This document shows, one piece after another, positions 18,766 through 27,837 of a DNA stretch of 46,752 nt; the first letter of the stretch is position 1, and the number at the start of each line of letters is the position of its first letter. Below the pieces are notes generated by a model. It was not told the origin of the DNA and did no database searches. It saw only the letters and a program-made list of their open reading frames with translations. The DNA comes from JAFAXD01 sp035472475. Lineage in GTDB: Bacteria > Pseudomonadota > Alphaproteobacteria > Rhizobiales > Xanthobacteraceae. Position numbers and translations under genes: made by a program. The stretch covers positions 1 through 46,752 of the forward strand of contig DATIPA010000170.1 of NCBI GenBank assembly GCA_035472475.1. Reading direction: 5' to 3'.

Positions 18766-21687
18766 ATGGCCAACAAAATGCTCATAGACGCGGCCCACCC
18801 GGAGGAGACTCGTGTGGTGGTGCTGCGCGGAAATCGGGTCGAGGAGTTTGATTTCGAGTCGGCGCATCGCCGACAACTACGCGGCAACATCTATCTCGCC
18901 AAGGTAACCCGCGTAGAGCCGTCCCTGCAGGCGGCGTTCGTCGAGTACGGCGGCAATCGCCACGGATTCCTGGCGTTCAGCGAAATTCACCCCGACTACT
19001 ATCAAATCCCGGTCGCAGACCGGCAGGCTCTTATCGAAGAGGACGAGCGGGCCCACCGCGCCGCGGAAGCCGAGATCGAGCGGCGCGCCGGGCGCCCGCG
19101 CTGGCAACGAGGACGCGGCGCGGCGCAACGCTCGGACGCGGTTCAAAGCGAGCCCGTGGCGGAGCCGGAGGCGGGGTCGGAAGACGCCCTGCTGCTCGAT
19201 GCCCAGGTTGCGGAAGCCGCCGCCGAAGAGGCGGCGTTTGCGGGCGACGCGACCGAAACCAGCGCATTCACCGAGCTCAATCAGCACGAGTTGGACAATC
19301 ATCGTGGCGCCGAAGAGCCGCCTCCTCTCGATCCCGGCAGTGACGTCGAAGCACTGCCGGTCGAGTCGAGTCCCGACCTCGACCGCGCCCATGAAGAGCC
19401 GCCGGAAGAGCTCGCGCCGTCCATAGGCGACGAGCCGTCCACCCAGGACGGCGCGTCCGATGCGTTGCCGGCCGAGTCACCGGCGCCCGCAAGCGAAGCG
19501 GTCGAAGGCGAACCGGATGCGCACGCAGACAACGTCCAGGTCACGGACGAGGAAGAGGTCGTCGAGTCGGTCGGCGGTGCCGACGCCCTCGAAGAAGTCT
19601 CGGATCGTCGGGCGCGGCCGCGCCGGCAGTACAAGATCCAGGAAGTGATCAAGCGCCGCCAGGTGATCCTGGTTCAGGTCGTCAAGGAAGAACGCGGCAC
19701 CAAGGGTGCCGCGCTGACGACCTACCTGTCGCTTGCCGGGCGCTATTGCGTCCTCATGCCCAATACGGCACGCGGCGGCGGCATCTCGCGCAAGATCACC
19801 GACGCGCGCGACCGCTCGCGGTTGAAGGAGGTCGCCCAGGATATGGAAGTGCCAGAGGGCATGGGCGTGATCCTGCGCACCGCCGGCGCCTCGCGCACCA
19901 AGATCGAGATCAAGCGCGATTTCGAATATTTGCTGCGGGTCTGGGAAACGGTCCGCGACCTGACGCTGCGCTCGACCGCTCCAACGCTGGTCTATGAGGA
20001 AGGGTCGCTGGTCAAGCGATCATTACGCGACCTCTACACCAAGGACATCGACGAGATCGCCGTCGCGGGAGCGCAGGCTTGCGAGGAAGCCCGCGAATTC
20101 ATGCGCATGCTGATGCCGAGCCACGTGCGCAACGTAAAGCTCTATCGCGACAGCCAACCGCTGTTCTCGCGTTACGGCATCGAAAGCCAGCTCGACGCGA
20201 TGTTCTCCCCGGTTATGCAGCTACGATCCGGCGGCTACATCGTCCTCAACCAGACCGAAGCGCTGGTGTCGATCGACGTCAACTCCGGTCGGGCGACGCG
20301 CGAACATCACATCGAGGACACCGCGCTCAAGACCAATCTCGAGGCCGCCGACGAGATCGCGCGGCAGCTACGGTTGCGCGATCTGGCGGGTTTGATCGTC
20401 ATCGATTTCATCGATATGGACGAGAAGCGCAACGACCGCGCGGTCGAGCGCCGCCTCAAGGACGCGCTCAAGAACGACCGCGCCCGCATCCAGGTCGGCC
20501 GGATCTCGCATTTCGGCCTCATGGAAATGTCGCGCCAGCGCATTCGCGCCAGCGTGCTCGAAAGCTCAACCGACAAGTGCGCGCTGTGCGGCGGTACCGG
20601 TCACGTCCGGTCAGTATCTTCGGTGGCGCTGCAACTGCTGCGCCTGATCGAGGAAACGCTGCTCAAAGGGGCGACCCACAATCTGATCGTGCGCACCCGC
20701 ACCGACATTGCGCTCTACCTGCTCAACCACAAGCGTGCGCACCTGCGCGATCTCGAGCAGCGCTTCCAGGTCGCCGTCACGGTCAACGCCGATGCGGCGA
20801 TGGGCGGACAGCAGCCGTTCGTGATCGAGAAGGGCGAGCAGGTCTTCACGGTTGAACAGGCGCGCGCGATCGCACAGCAGCCTGCCGCAGCGCACGCCGA
20901 GGAAGCCGAGGAGTTGGCGGACGCGGGCCAAGCGGACGCCGAGGTCGAAGACGCCGCCGACGAAGGCGAAGACGCCGGCGAAGTGCTGGAGTTCGAGCCG
21001 CCGCGCGAGGAGGCCCGCAGCGAGACCGGCGAAGGGGGCCGCGGACGGCGCAGGCGGCGCCGACGTGGTCGCCGCGGCGGCGAAGGGCGACCGGCGGAAG
21101 GGTTTGGGACCGCCCCGATCGCTGACGCTCCGGCGGCATCAGCCGCCGGCGAGGCGGAGGACGCCGGGGAGGACGCGGTCGAGGAGACCGAGACCGCGGA
21201 TGCCGTGCATGCGGGAAGCGAAGCCGACGACGGCGGCGAGGAACGCAGGCGCCGGCGGCGCGGGCGCCGGGGCGGCCGTCGTAATCGGCGCGGCGCAGAG
21301 GGCCCTGGGCACGAGGCGGAATCGGTGCCGCCGCCGATCGATCATGTTTCGCACGAAGCTGACGATCCGTTCGCCCCGCCTGTCGAGCACGTCGCGCCGG
21401 TCGAGCCCGAGCTCGTCAACGCGGTTGCGGATTTCGGCGGTGCGCCGCCGCAGCCGCAAACACCCGTCAGCGAGGCGCCTGCGCCCGAGCCGCCGCGCCG
21501 GCGCTCAACCGTGCGCGAGCCGGTCGCCTCCCCGACCAACGGCGGAAGTAGCGGATCGACCCCGGCTCCCACCCCTACGGAAGCCGCCCCGGATGCTCCG
21601 GTGCCGGACCACGAGGCCGCCGCGGAAAACGACAAGCCGCGTCGGACCGGTTGGTGGGCCAAGCGTTTGATGGGTGACAGAGGCTGA
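18766..21687 (+). CDS. rne: ribonuclease E
   Basis: A 973-aa endoribonuclease and degradosome scaffold. The S1 domain opens with MANKMLIDAAHPEETRVVVL and is split by a long acidic insert (about 90-285), typical of alphaproteobacterial RNase E. The DNase-I-like catalytic site has IDVNSG (D504, N506) and IDFIDM (D547), equivalent to E. coli D303, N305 and D346. The Zn-link is CALCGGTG (C605, C608). The C-terminal third is low complexity: acidic Ala/Glu stretches interrupted by two arginine-rich blocks (GRRRRRRRGRRGG and RRRRRRGRRGGRRNRRG) that should bind RNA or partners. It is divergent from amiC with a 971-bp upstream interval. No comparable AT-rich or rare-codon signature marks it as transferred. 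Confidence 0.96.
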   Translation: MANKMLIDAAHPEETRVVVLRGNRVEEFDFESAHRRQLRGNIYLAKVTRVEPSLQAAFVEYGGNRHGFLAFSEIHPDYYQIPVADRQALIEEDERAHRAAEAEIERRAGRPRWQRGRGAAQRSDAVQSEPVAEPEAGSEDALLLDAQVAEAAAEEAAFAGDATETSAFTELNQHELDNHRGAEEPPPLDPGSDVEALPVESSPDLDRAHEEPPEELAPSIGDEPSTQDGASDALPAESPAPASEAVEGEPDAHADNVQVTDEEEVVESVGGADALEEVSDRRARPRRQYKIQEVIKRRQVILVQVVKEERGTKGAALTTYLSLAGRYCVLMPNTARGGGISRKITDARDRSRLKEVAQDMEVPEGMGVILRTAGASRTKIEIKRDFEYLLRVWETVRDLTLRSTAPTLVYEEGSLVKRSLRDLYTKDIDEIAVAGAQACEEAREFMRMLMPSHVRNVKLYRDSQPLFSRYGIESQLDAMFSPVMQLRSGGYIVLNQTEALVSIDVNSGRATREHHIEDTALKTNLEAADEIARQLRLRDLAGLIVIDFIDMDEKRNDRAVERRLKDALKNDRARIQVGRISHFGLMEMSRQRIRASVLESSTDKCALCGGTGHVRSVSSVALQLLRLIEETLLKGATHNLIVRTRTDIALYLLNHKRAHLRDLEQRFQVAVTVNADAAMGGQQPFVIEKGEQVFTVEQARAIAQQPAAAHAEEAEELADAGQADAEVEDAADEGEDAGEVLEFEPPREEARSETGEGGRGRRRRRRRGRRGGEGRPAEGFGTAPIADAPAASAAGEAEDAGEDAVEETETADAVHAGSEADDGGEERRRRRRGRRGGRRNRRGAEGPGHEAESVPPPIDHVSHEADDPFAPPVEHVAPVEPELVNAVADFGGAPPQPQTPVSEAPAPEPPRRRSTVREPVASPTNGGSSGSTPAPTPTEAAPDAPVPDHEAAAENDKPRRTGWWAKRLMGDRG

Positions 21688-21723
21688 CCGCCGCCCGCCG
21701 CGGCGGCAGCTGGGACGCGTGCG

Positions 21724-23784
21724 ATGGAAAGCCGGTTTGTCGAGGCTGAGGCCGCCGCCCTGGTGGCGCATTACGCTGCGCGCGCTGTGCCACGCGATCT
21801 TGCGTTGCGGGTCTATACGACCCGTCTGCTCGGACAAGACCCGAAACTCGTCCTGCACGGCGGTGGCAACACCTCGGTGAAGCTGCGCTTGGCCGATCTC
21901 ATGGGCGACGAGGTCGACGTGCTTTGCGTCAAGGGCTCGGGCTGGGACATGGGGCAAATCGAGCCGCCGGGACTGCCGGCGGTGCGGCTCGAACCGCTGC
22001 GGCGGCTGCGCGCGCGCAAAGCCCTGTCCGATGAAGAGATGGTCGCGGTTCAGCGCGCCAACCTGATCGACCCGATGGCCCCCAACCCGTCGGTCGAGAC
22101 GCTGTTGCACGCATTTGTGCCGCACCTGTTCGTCGACCATACCCACGCGACCGCCGTGCTGAGCTTGATCGACCAGCCCGACGGCGAGGCACGCTCCGCG
22201 GACCTCTATAACGGCCGCATGGGGATCGTGCCCTACATCATGCCGGGCTTCGCGCTGGCCAAAAAAGCAGCCGAAGTATTCGAGGCAACGCCGCGCGCCG
22301 AGGGCCTCATCCTCCACAAGCACGGGATTTTCACGTTCGGAGCGAGCGCGCGCGAGGCTTACGAGCGCATGATCGAAATGGTGACACTGGCCGAGGCATA
22401 TCTGCGGCACGGTCGTCGCAGCGTGTTCGCAACCGCGCAATTGCCTCAGCGCGTCAGCCCGATTGCGCGGGTGGCTCCGGTCGTTCGCGGAGCGTGCAGC
22501 CAGCCTGACGCGAACATTGCCGGCGCCTATCGCCGCCTCGTGCTCGATTTTCGGAGCAACGCCACGATCCTCAACTACGTCGGCGGCGCCGAGGTCCTGC
22601 GCTACAGCCAAGCGGGTGTCGTGACCCCCGATCACACAATACGCACCAAGAATTGGCCGCTTGTGGTTGCGGCCCCGCAGGACGGTCAGGAAAACGACTT
22701 CAGGCAAAGTGTGAGGACCGCGGTTGCCGAGTTCGCGACCCGCTATCGCGCCTACTTCGAGCGCAACAACGCGCGCTGCAACGGCGCCAAGCGCATGCTC
22801 GATCCCCTCCCCCGGGTCGTACTCGTGCCCGGGCTCGGACTGTTTGGCCTCGGCCGCAGCAAGAAGGATGCGGGCGTCGCCGCCGATCTGGCTGAAGCCG
22901 CAATCGAAGCCATCACAAGCGCCGAAGCGGTTGGACGCTTCGAGTCGATTTCCGAAGCCGACATGTTCGACGTCGAATACTGGTCGCTGGAGCAAGCCAA
23001 GCTTGGAAGAGAGCCGGAAAAGCCGCTGGCGGGCCAGATCGTAGCCATCACCGGCGCTGGCGGGGCGATCGGAAGCGCGACCGCCAAGGCGTTTGCCGCA
23101 GCCGGCGCAGAAGTTGCGCTCCTCGACGTAGACGAGCTAGCCGCCCGCGCGCACGCCGACCGCCTTGGCGGCCGGGCGATTGCGGTTGCGTGTGACGTCA
23201 CCGATCCCGCGTCGGTGACCGCCGCGTTCGCGAAAGTCGCTGAAAGCTTTGGTGGCGTCGATATCGCCGTATCGAACGCCGGCGCCGCCTGGCAAGGGCG
23301 CATCGGCGACGTCGATGAGGCTGTCCTTCGACAAAGCTTCGAACTCAACTTTTACGGCCACCAGCGCGTCGCCCAGGCCGCGGTCAATATCATGCTGGCG
23401 CAGGGAACCGGCGGCTGTTTGCTGTTCAACGTCTCCAAGCAGGCCGTGAATCCGGGACCGAACTTCGGTCCCTATGGATTGCCCAAGGCGGCGACGCTGT
23501 TTCTGGTGCGCCAATACGCGCTCGACTACGGCGCCGATGGCATACGCGCCAATGCGGTCAACGCCGACCGTATCCGTTCCGGGCTGCTCACGGATGCAAT
23601 GATCGCGGCTCGCTCCAAGTCGCGCGGGGTGAGCGAGCAGGAGTACATGAGCGGTAACCTGCTCGGTCGCGAGGTGACGGCGGACGACGTCGCCCAGGCC
23701 TTTCTGGCCCAGGCGCTGGCGCTCAAGACGACGGCCGACGTCACCACGGTCGACGGCGGAAATATTGCAGCCGCGATGCGGTAG
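21724..23784 (+). CDS. bifunctional class II aldolase/short-chain dehydrogenase
   Basis: A 686-aa two-domain enzyme. The N-terminal half (about 1-420) is a class II aldolase/adducin domain with GGGNTSVK near the start, zinc-site DHTHATA, and a third ligand in LILHKHG. The C-terminal half (about 435-686) is an NAD(P)-dependent SDR: TGAGGAIGSATA for the dinucleotide, SNAGAA, and catalytic FNVSK with Y584-x-x-x-K588 (YGLPK). This architecture is that of the RhaD-type rhamnulose aldolase/lactaldehyde dehydrogenase fusions, which split a phosphorylated ketose and oxidise the aldehyde. The exact sugar cannot be told, and no other sugar genes are adjacent. It starts 36 bp after rne and converges on a CoA-transferase with 6 bp between stops. 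Confidence 0.87.
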   Translation: MESRFVEAEAAALVAHYAARAVPRDLALRVYTTRLLGQDPKLVLHGGGNTSVKLRLADLMGDEVDVLCVKGSGWDMGQIEPPGLPAVRLEPLRRLRARKALSDEEMVAVQRANLIDPMAPNPSVETLLHAFVPHLFVDHTHATAVLSLIDQPDGEARSADLYNGRMGIVPYIMPGFALAKKAAEVFEATPRAEGLILHKHGIFTFGASAREAYERMIEMVTLAEAYLRHGRRSVFATAQLPQRVSPIARVAPVVRGACSQPDANIAGAYRRLVLDFRSNATILNYVGGAEVLRYSQAGVVTPDHTIRTKNWPLVVAAPQDGQENDFRQSVRTAVAEFATRYRAYFERNNARCNGAKRMLDPLPRVVLVPGLGLFGLGRSKKDAGVAADLAEAAIEAITSAEAVGRFESISEADMFDVEYWSLEQAKLGREPEKPLAGQIVAITGAGGAIGSATAKAFAAAGAEVALLDVDELAARAHADRLGGRAIAVACDVTDPASVTAAFAKVAESFGGVDIAVSNAGAAWQGRIGDVDEAVLRQSFELNFYGHQRVAQAAVNIMLAQGTGGCLLFNVSKQAVNPGPNFGPYGLPKAATLFLVRQYALDYGADGIRANAVNADRIRSGLLTDAMIAARSKSRGVSEQEYMSGNLLGREVTADDVAQAFLAQALALKTTADVTTVDGGNIAAAMR

Positions 23785-23790
23785 CGCGCT

Positions 23791-25002
23791 TTACGGCTCG
23801 TGCGAGGTCCCGCCACCGTCGACGCTGAGCACGCCGCTCGCGATCAGCGCCTCGATCGCGGAGCGGTCCATGCCGAGTTCCTGCGCGATCGCTACGCTGT
23901 GTTCGCCGGCACGCGGAATATCGCGGCGACGCCCCAACCGCTGACCGCCGAATTGCAGGGGAAGCGCCGGGACGCGTGTGACCCGGCCATCCGGCAACGA
24001 CACATCCACCATTCCGCCCGGCACGTTGAGCTGCGGATCGTCAAACAATTCGTCGGGGCGCCGGATCGGCGCATAAGGCAGCTTTGCCTGCTCGCACATG
24101 GCGACCATCTGGTCACGGGTGAACGCCTTGAACAATGTTCGCAGCATCGGGATCAGACGCTCGCGTGCCGCGACCCGCTGCGGATTGGTCGCAAGCGCGC
24201 CGTCGGCGGCCAGCACAGGCTGATTGAAAACGTCGCAGAAGGTCCGCCACTGCGTGTCGGTCACGACGCCCACGAAGATTTGCAAACCGTCGCGCGTTTC
24301 AAACACGTCGTAGACGGCCCACGCGGAAATCCGGTCCGGCATCGGGTTGGCAGGCTTTCCGGTGACGGCGAACTGCGCCATCGAGCTCGCGACCAGAAAC
24401 GCGACATTCTCATAGAGTGAACTTTGGACGTGCTGGCCGGCACCGGTCCGCTCGCGCTCGCGCAGCGCCGCCAGGATGCCGATGACCGCGAACATGCCGC
24501 CCATCATGTCGTTGACGGGAGCACCCGCGCGCAACGGCCGGCCCGGCGGGCCCGTCATATAGGCGAGCCCGCCCATCATCTGCACCACTTCGTCGAGCGC
24601 CGGCCGGTGTTCATACGGACCGGCGAGAAACCCCTTCAGCGAGCAATAGATGAGGCGCGGATTGAGCGGCGCGAGCGCAGCGTAGCCAAGCCCGATTTCG
24701 TCCATCCGCCCGGGACGGAAGTTCTCGATCAGCACGTCGGAGCGGGCGAGCAGATCCTTTGCGAAGGCGAGTCCGCGCGAGGTGGACAGATCGAGGGACA
24801 CACTGCGCTTGTTGCGATTGAAGGTGATGAAAAAGCCGGCCCCCGCCCCCGGCAGCCGTCGCGTGTTGTCGCCGCGTCCCGGCGGCTCGACCTTGATGAC
24901 GTCCGCGCCCAGGTCCCCGAGCACCAGCCCGCAGGTGGGCCCCATGACCATGTGCGAGAACTCGACCACCCGCACCCCTTCGAGCGGAAGCGGCGATGCC
25001 AT
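23791..25002 (-). CDS. CaiB/BaiF (family III) CoA-transferase
   Basis: A 403-aa cytoplasmic enzyme that moves CoA between carboxylic acids. The N-terminal signature LEGVRVVEFSHMVMGPTCG is followed by LGDLGADVIKVEPPGRGDNTR and FNRNKRSVSLDL, all typical. The catalytic Asp is D165 in APVNDMMGG, corresponding to Asp169 of formyl-CoA transferase. The length is normal. AAGGAGG lies just upstream of the ATG at 25002. No companion acyl-CoA dehydrogenase or transporter is nearby, so the substrate is unknown. Confidence 0.92.
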   Translation of the reverse strand: MASPLPLEGVRVVEFSHMVMGPTCGLVLGDLGADVIKVEPPGRGDNTRRLPGAGAGFFITFNRNKRSVSLDLSTSRGLAFAKDLLARSDVLIENFRPGRMDEIGLGYAALAPLNPRLIYCSLKGFLAGPYEHRPALDEVVQMMGGLAYMTGPPGRPLRAGAPVNDMMGGMFAVIGILAALRERERTGAGQHVQSSLYENVAFLVASSMAQFAVTGKPANPMPDRISAWAVYDVFETRDGLQIFVGVVTDTQWRTFCDVFNQPVLAADGALATNPQRVAARERLIPMLRTLFKAFTRDQMVAMCEQAKLPYAPIRRPDELFDDPQLNVPGGMVDVSLPDGRVTRVPALPLQFGGQRLGRRRDIPRAGEHSVAIAQELGMDRSAIEALIASGVLSVDGGGTSHEP

Positions 25003-25391
25003 GGCGGTCCTCCTTTGCGTCCGCGGTTCGGGGCCCGCGGCTGGTGGTCATTCTATGGATTTACGGCCCGCCCGGCAGGAGCCTCCGCCCGGTGCCCTTG
25101 CCGGCCGACCCTGGAACGTCGGGTGCCCGTGCGCATAGCTAAATGCGGAACAAGCTGGCACTTCCGGTCACGAAAACGTGTGCTTTTTCCAAAAACGTTT
25201 CAAAATGGCTTCCTTGGAGAAACAGAATTTCCCAGGCGAGCAAAACTTAATAATCATGTTAACGACTTCATGCATTTCTGCATATCTGCGCCGCAGCATT
25301 GAGGATTTAAAGCGCCATTTCAAATACTTATCTGCACTGCAACATATCCACAACGCAGCCTTCGCTGCAGTGCAACTTAACGGAGGGCGAC
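25003..25391 (+). promoter_or_regulatory. AT-rich leader/promoter region of the DUF1127 gene with a hairpin
   Basis: These 389 bp hold no gene. From about 25140 the composition turns markedly AT-rich compared with neighbours, as expected for promoters of CoA-transferase (reverse) and DUF1127 (forward). Just before the DUF1127 start, TGCACTGCA (25333-25341) and TGCAGTGCA (25366-25374) form a perfect 9-bp inverted repeat with a 24-nt loop, ending 17 nt before the ATG and 8-10 nt before the ribosome-binding site. A GCAG/CTGC inner pairing offers an alternative fold. This could be an operator or a 5'-leader hairpin controlling translation. No clear -35/-10 pair was assigned. Confidence 0.45.
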
Positions 25392-25547
25392 ATGTTTATC
25401 GCCAATGTCCTCGGTCTCCTGCGCTCCTGGCGCCGCTACAACGCCAGCCTGCGCGAACTCAATCAGCTCGGTGACCGCGAGCTCCAGGATATCGGTATTT
25501 CCCGATCGGATATTCCGCGCATTGCGTGGGAGAACGCGCAACGCTGA
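25392..25547 (+). CDS. DUF1127 small protein (51 aa)
   Basis: A 51-residue protein starting MFIANVLGLLRSWRRYN and ending PRIAWENAQR. The core RELNQLGDRELQDIGISRSDI is the DUF1127 signature (RxLxxLxDRxLxDIGxxRxDI). GGAGGG precedes the ATG by 5 bases, and a strong intrinsic terminator follows 41 bp after the stop, so it forms its own short transcript. Members in other alphaproteobacteria have been linked to RNA-based stress regulation and to phosphate or carbon metabolism; the role here is unknown. The net positive first half could allow RNA binding (inference). Confidence 0.9.
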   Translation: MFIANVLGLLRSWRRYNASLRELNQLGDRELQDIGISRSDIPRIAWENAQR

Positions 25548-25588
25548 GCTGCTCCTCCCCGGCTCACGTAGCGCTGTTTCCGCGAAAG

Positions 25589-25614
25589 CGCCCGCCCCTC
25601 TGGCGGGCGTTTTT
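25589..25614 (+). terminator. Rho-independent terminator of the DUF1127 gene
   Basis: CGCCCGCC, loop CCTCT, then GGCGGGCG form a perfect 8-bp GC stem followed at once by TTTTT. It lies 41 bp after the DUF1127 stop and is one of the clearest intrinsic terminators in the window. Confidence 0.9.
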
Positions 25615-25618
25615 GCGT

Positions 25619-25724
25619 CTAGTGCCGCCGATTTGAAGTTCCGGCAGCGGTTGGTCTCTGCTTTCCGAAGTTCGTGTCGGAGATGGCCGCGAGGTATCAC
25701 GAACTTCGGAAGCGGGGGCACTAG
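25619..25724. repeat. palindromic repeat, CTAGTG..CACTAG family, copy 1 (diverged)
   Basis: The ends are CTAGTGCC and GGCACTAG. An inner perfect arm pair TTCCGAAGTTCGTG / CACGAACTTCGGAA encloses about 21 bp. A GAAGTTCC remnant in the left part suggests a partially duplicated or rearranged unit (106 bp against about 76 in the other copies). The right-hand CTAG supplies the TAG stop of the reverse-strand gene that begins at 26329. The same family flanks the ClC gene at 30-32 kb. No transposase is present here. Confidence 0.8.
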
Positions 25725-26329
25725 TCGCCCTGGTACCAATCTGCCAGCAGACGCACGTCCGGAAGCTCGCCGCTGTTGCGCACCCACGTATCGAATGCCC
25801 ATTTCTGCCCGGTCTTGATGTCCGTGAGCACGGCAGTCGAGTGCACCCAGTTAAACGTCATCCGCGATACGTAAGGTTCCACCCGGTGATAGTGCAGGAG
25901 ACCCAGCTGCTGCAGCATCAGCAGGATTGACGTCGTGTTGAGTGAGGACTCGACGCAGTCGACCTGCGATGGGTCTCCTGACGAACTGGCCGTAGCCCGC
26001 GCCCTTGCGCCCGCGGTGCCGGCTTCCGGCGCGATCCGCTTTCCGTACCAGGCGACTGCCTTGGCGACTGCGGCCCGTTCGGCCTCAGCATTCGCGGGCT
26101 TTCCAATGATCTTCCTGAGCTCGGCGTGATCGTTGGCCCCGAAGCCGATCAGCGTGCGAAATTTGCAGGCAAAGCCGTGGCAGATGATGACGCGCTCGGC
26201 GGTCGGAACCGGAAGCGATTGGGCGGCGAACTGACCCGCAATCAGTTCGGAGGCAGGATCGTCCACGGTCGCGCCCGCCAGCACAGCGGCGGCGAACAGC
26301 GCAGAGCCGAATCTGACGCAGGCCCACAT
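25721..26329 (-). CDS. exported protein of unknown function, possible Cys-His-Asp fold
   Basis: A 202-aa protein with an N-terminal hydrophobic stretch (MWACVRFGSALFAAAVLAGA), likely a signal peptide. I do not recognise a named family. The C-terminal half has C125 (DCVESSLNT), H163 (NWVHSTAVL) and D180 (WAFDTW), in the order and spacing expected of a small transglutaminase-like or papain-fold hydrolase; this is inference. A further cysteine pair, C50 and C55 (IICHGFACK), could form a disulfide. The start at ATG 26329 has GGGGGC upstream; a GTG at 26371 is possible. The TAG stop falls in the terminal CTAG of a repeat, so the original C-terminus may have been changed by repeat insertion. Divergent from trmFO. 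Confidence 0.7.
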   Translation of the reverse strand: MWACVRFGSALFAAAVLAGATVDDPASELIAGQFAAQSLPVPTAERVIICHGFACKFRTLIGFGANDHAELRKIIGKPANAEAERAAVAKAVAWYGKRIAPEAGTAGARARATASSSGDPSQVDCVESSLNTTSILLMLQQLGLLHYHRVEPYVSRMTFNWVHSTAVLTDIKTGQKWAFDTWVRNSGELPDVRLLADWYQGD

Positions 26330-26378
26330 GGAACAGCCCCCGTTGACTTCCGGGGCATTTTTCACGACCACCTTGCGG

Positions 26379-27818
26379 ATGCAACCGGTTCATATCGTCG
26401 GGGCTGGCCTCGCCGGGTGCGAAGCCGCCTGGCAGCTTGCCGGCCGGGGCGTTTCCGTCGTTTTGCACGAGATGCGCCCGGTGCGCATGACTGACGCGCA
26501 CAAAACCGCGGGCCTGGCCGAACTCGTGTGCTCGAATTCGTTTCGATCCGACGATTCCGAGACCAATGCGATTGGCTTGCTGCACGAGGAGATGCGGCGG
26601 CTCGGCTCGCTCATCATGCGGGCCGGCGACGCCAACCAGGTGCCCGCGGGCGGAGCGCTCGCCGTTGATCGCGACGCGTTCTCAACGGCGGTCATGACGG
26701 CGATCGAAGACCACCCGCTGATCGCGCTTCGGCGCGAGGAGATCGGCTTCCCGCCACCCGATTGGGACAACGTCATCATCGCGACTGGCCCGCTCACGTC
26801 GCCGGCGCTTGCAGACGCCATCCGGCAGCGGACCGGCGAAGATGCGCTCGCGTTCTTCGATGCCATCGCGCCGATTGTGGACCGCGACAGCATCGATATG
26901 ACGGTCGCCTGGTTTCAATCGCGCTACGATAAGCCCGGTCCCGGCGGCACCGGCGCGGACTACATCAATTGTCCGCTCACGCGCGCGCAATACGAAGCGT
27001 TCGTCGACGGGCTGACGGCCGGCGACAAGACCGCGTTTCATCTGTGGGAAGAGACACCGTACTTCGATGGATGCCTGCCGATCGAAGTCATGGCCGAACG
27101 CGGACGCGAGACGCTGCGACACGGACCGATGAAGCCATTTGGACTGACCGATCCACACACACCGCAGAAACCTTACGCGGTGGTGCAGCTGCGCCAGGAC
27201 AATCGCCTCGGCACGCTGTTCAACATGGTCGGCTTTCAGACCAAGCTCAAACATGCGGAGCAGGTTCGCATCTTCCGCACTATCCCCGGGCTCGAGCGCG
27301 CGCAATTCGCACGCCTGGGCGGCGTGCATCGCAATACCTTTCTCAATTCACCCGAGCTTCTCGATGCGACGCTTCGGTTGAAGGCGGAGCAGCGGCTGCG
27401 CTTTGCCGGCCAGATCACGGGCTGCGAAGGCTATGTTGAGTCCGCGGCGATCGGATTGCTGGCTGGCCGCTTTGCAGCCGCGGAGCGTTGCGGTTTGCCG
27501 GTAGTGCCGCCTCCGCCGACGACCGCGCACGGCGCCTTGCTTGGCCACATCACCGGCGGCCACGTCGAAACGATCGACGCGGGGCCGCGTTCGTTTCAGC
27601 CGATGAACATCAACTTTGGTTTGTTCCCTCCCCTCGATGTCGCGGTGCGCGCCGCCGATGGGACCAGACTCAAAGGGCCTGCAAAGAGCATTGCCAAGAA
27701 GCGGGCGCTGACCGCGCGGGCGCTGCGCGACCTTGACGGGTGGTCGCGAACCGGGCCGAGGCCACCGGAGCCCGGGCACGCGCGTGCGGATGCCGACCGC
27801 CTGACCCCGGCGTCTTGA
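26379..27818 (+). CDS. trmFO: tRNA (uracil-5-)-methyltransferase, folate/FAD-dependent
   Basis: A 479-aa flavoenzyme that makes ribothymidine at position 54 of tRNA using methylenetetrahydrofolate. The N-terminus has the FAD dinucleotide motif VGAGLAGCEAA, followed by the diagnostic LAELVCSNSFRSDD with C51. FDGCLPIEVMAERG carries C232; these two cysteines correspond to the conserved pair of the family. The C-terminal GALLGHITGGH and FQPMNINFGLFPP are also typical. The start at 26379 (MQPVHIVGAG) fits the family; an upstream ATG at 26328 would add 17 residues and overlap the divergent gene. A kinase-fold gene follows 19 bp downstream and is probably co-transcribed. Confidence 0.95.
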   Translation: MQPVHIVGAGLAGCEAAWQLAGRGVSVVLHEMRPVRMTDAHKTAGLAELVCSNSFRSDDSETNAIGLLHEEMRRLGSLIMRAGDANQVPAGGALAVDRDAFSTAVMTAIEDHPLIALRREEIGFPPPDWDNVIIATGPLTSPALADAIRQRTGEDALAFFDAIAPIVDRDSIDMTVAWFQSRYDKPGPGGTGADYINCPLTRAQYEAFVDGLTAGDKTAFHLWEETPYFDGCLPIEVMAERGRETLRHGPMKPFGLTDPHTPQKPYAVVQLRQDNRLGTLFNMVGFQTKLKHAEQVRIFRTIPGLERAQFARLGGVHRNTFLNSPELLDATLRLKAEQRLRFAGQITGCEGYVESAAIGLLAGRFAAAERCGLPVVPPPPTTAHGALLGHITGGHVETIDAGPRSFQPMNINFGLFPPLDVAVRAADGTRLKGPAKSIAKKRALTARALRDLDGWSRTGPRPPEPGHARADADRLTPAS

Positions 27819-27837
27819 GTTCTTGAAGGCCGACCGG

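Noticed and set aside
17923..18787. Small open frames upstream of rne as possible genes
   Set aside because: No ribosome-binding sites or recognisable motifs, and the longest runs into the rne start.
20852..21670. Out-of-frame open frames of 100-270 codons inside rne and other GC-rich genes
   Set aside because: They are Arg/Pro-rich shadows typical of high-GC coding DNA; the in-frame genes have clear family motifs.
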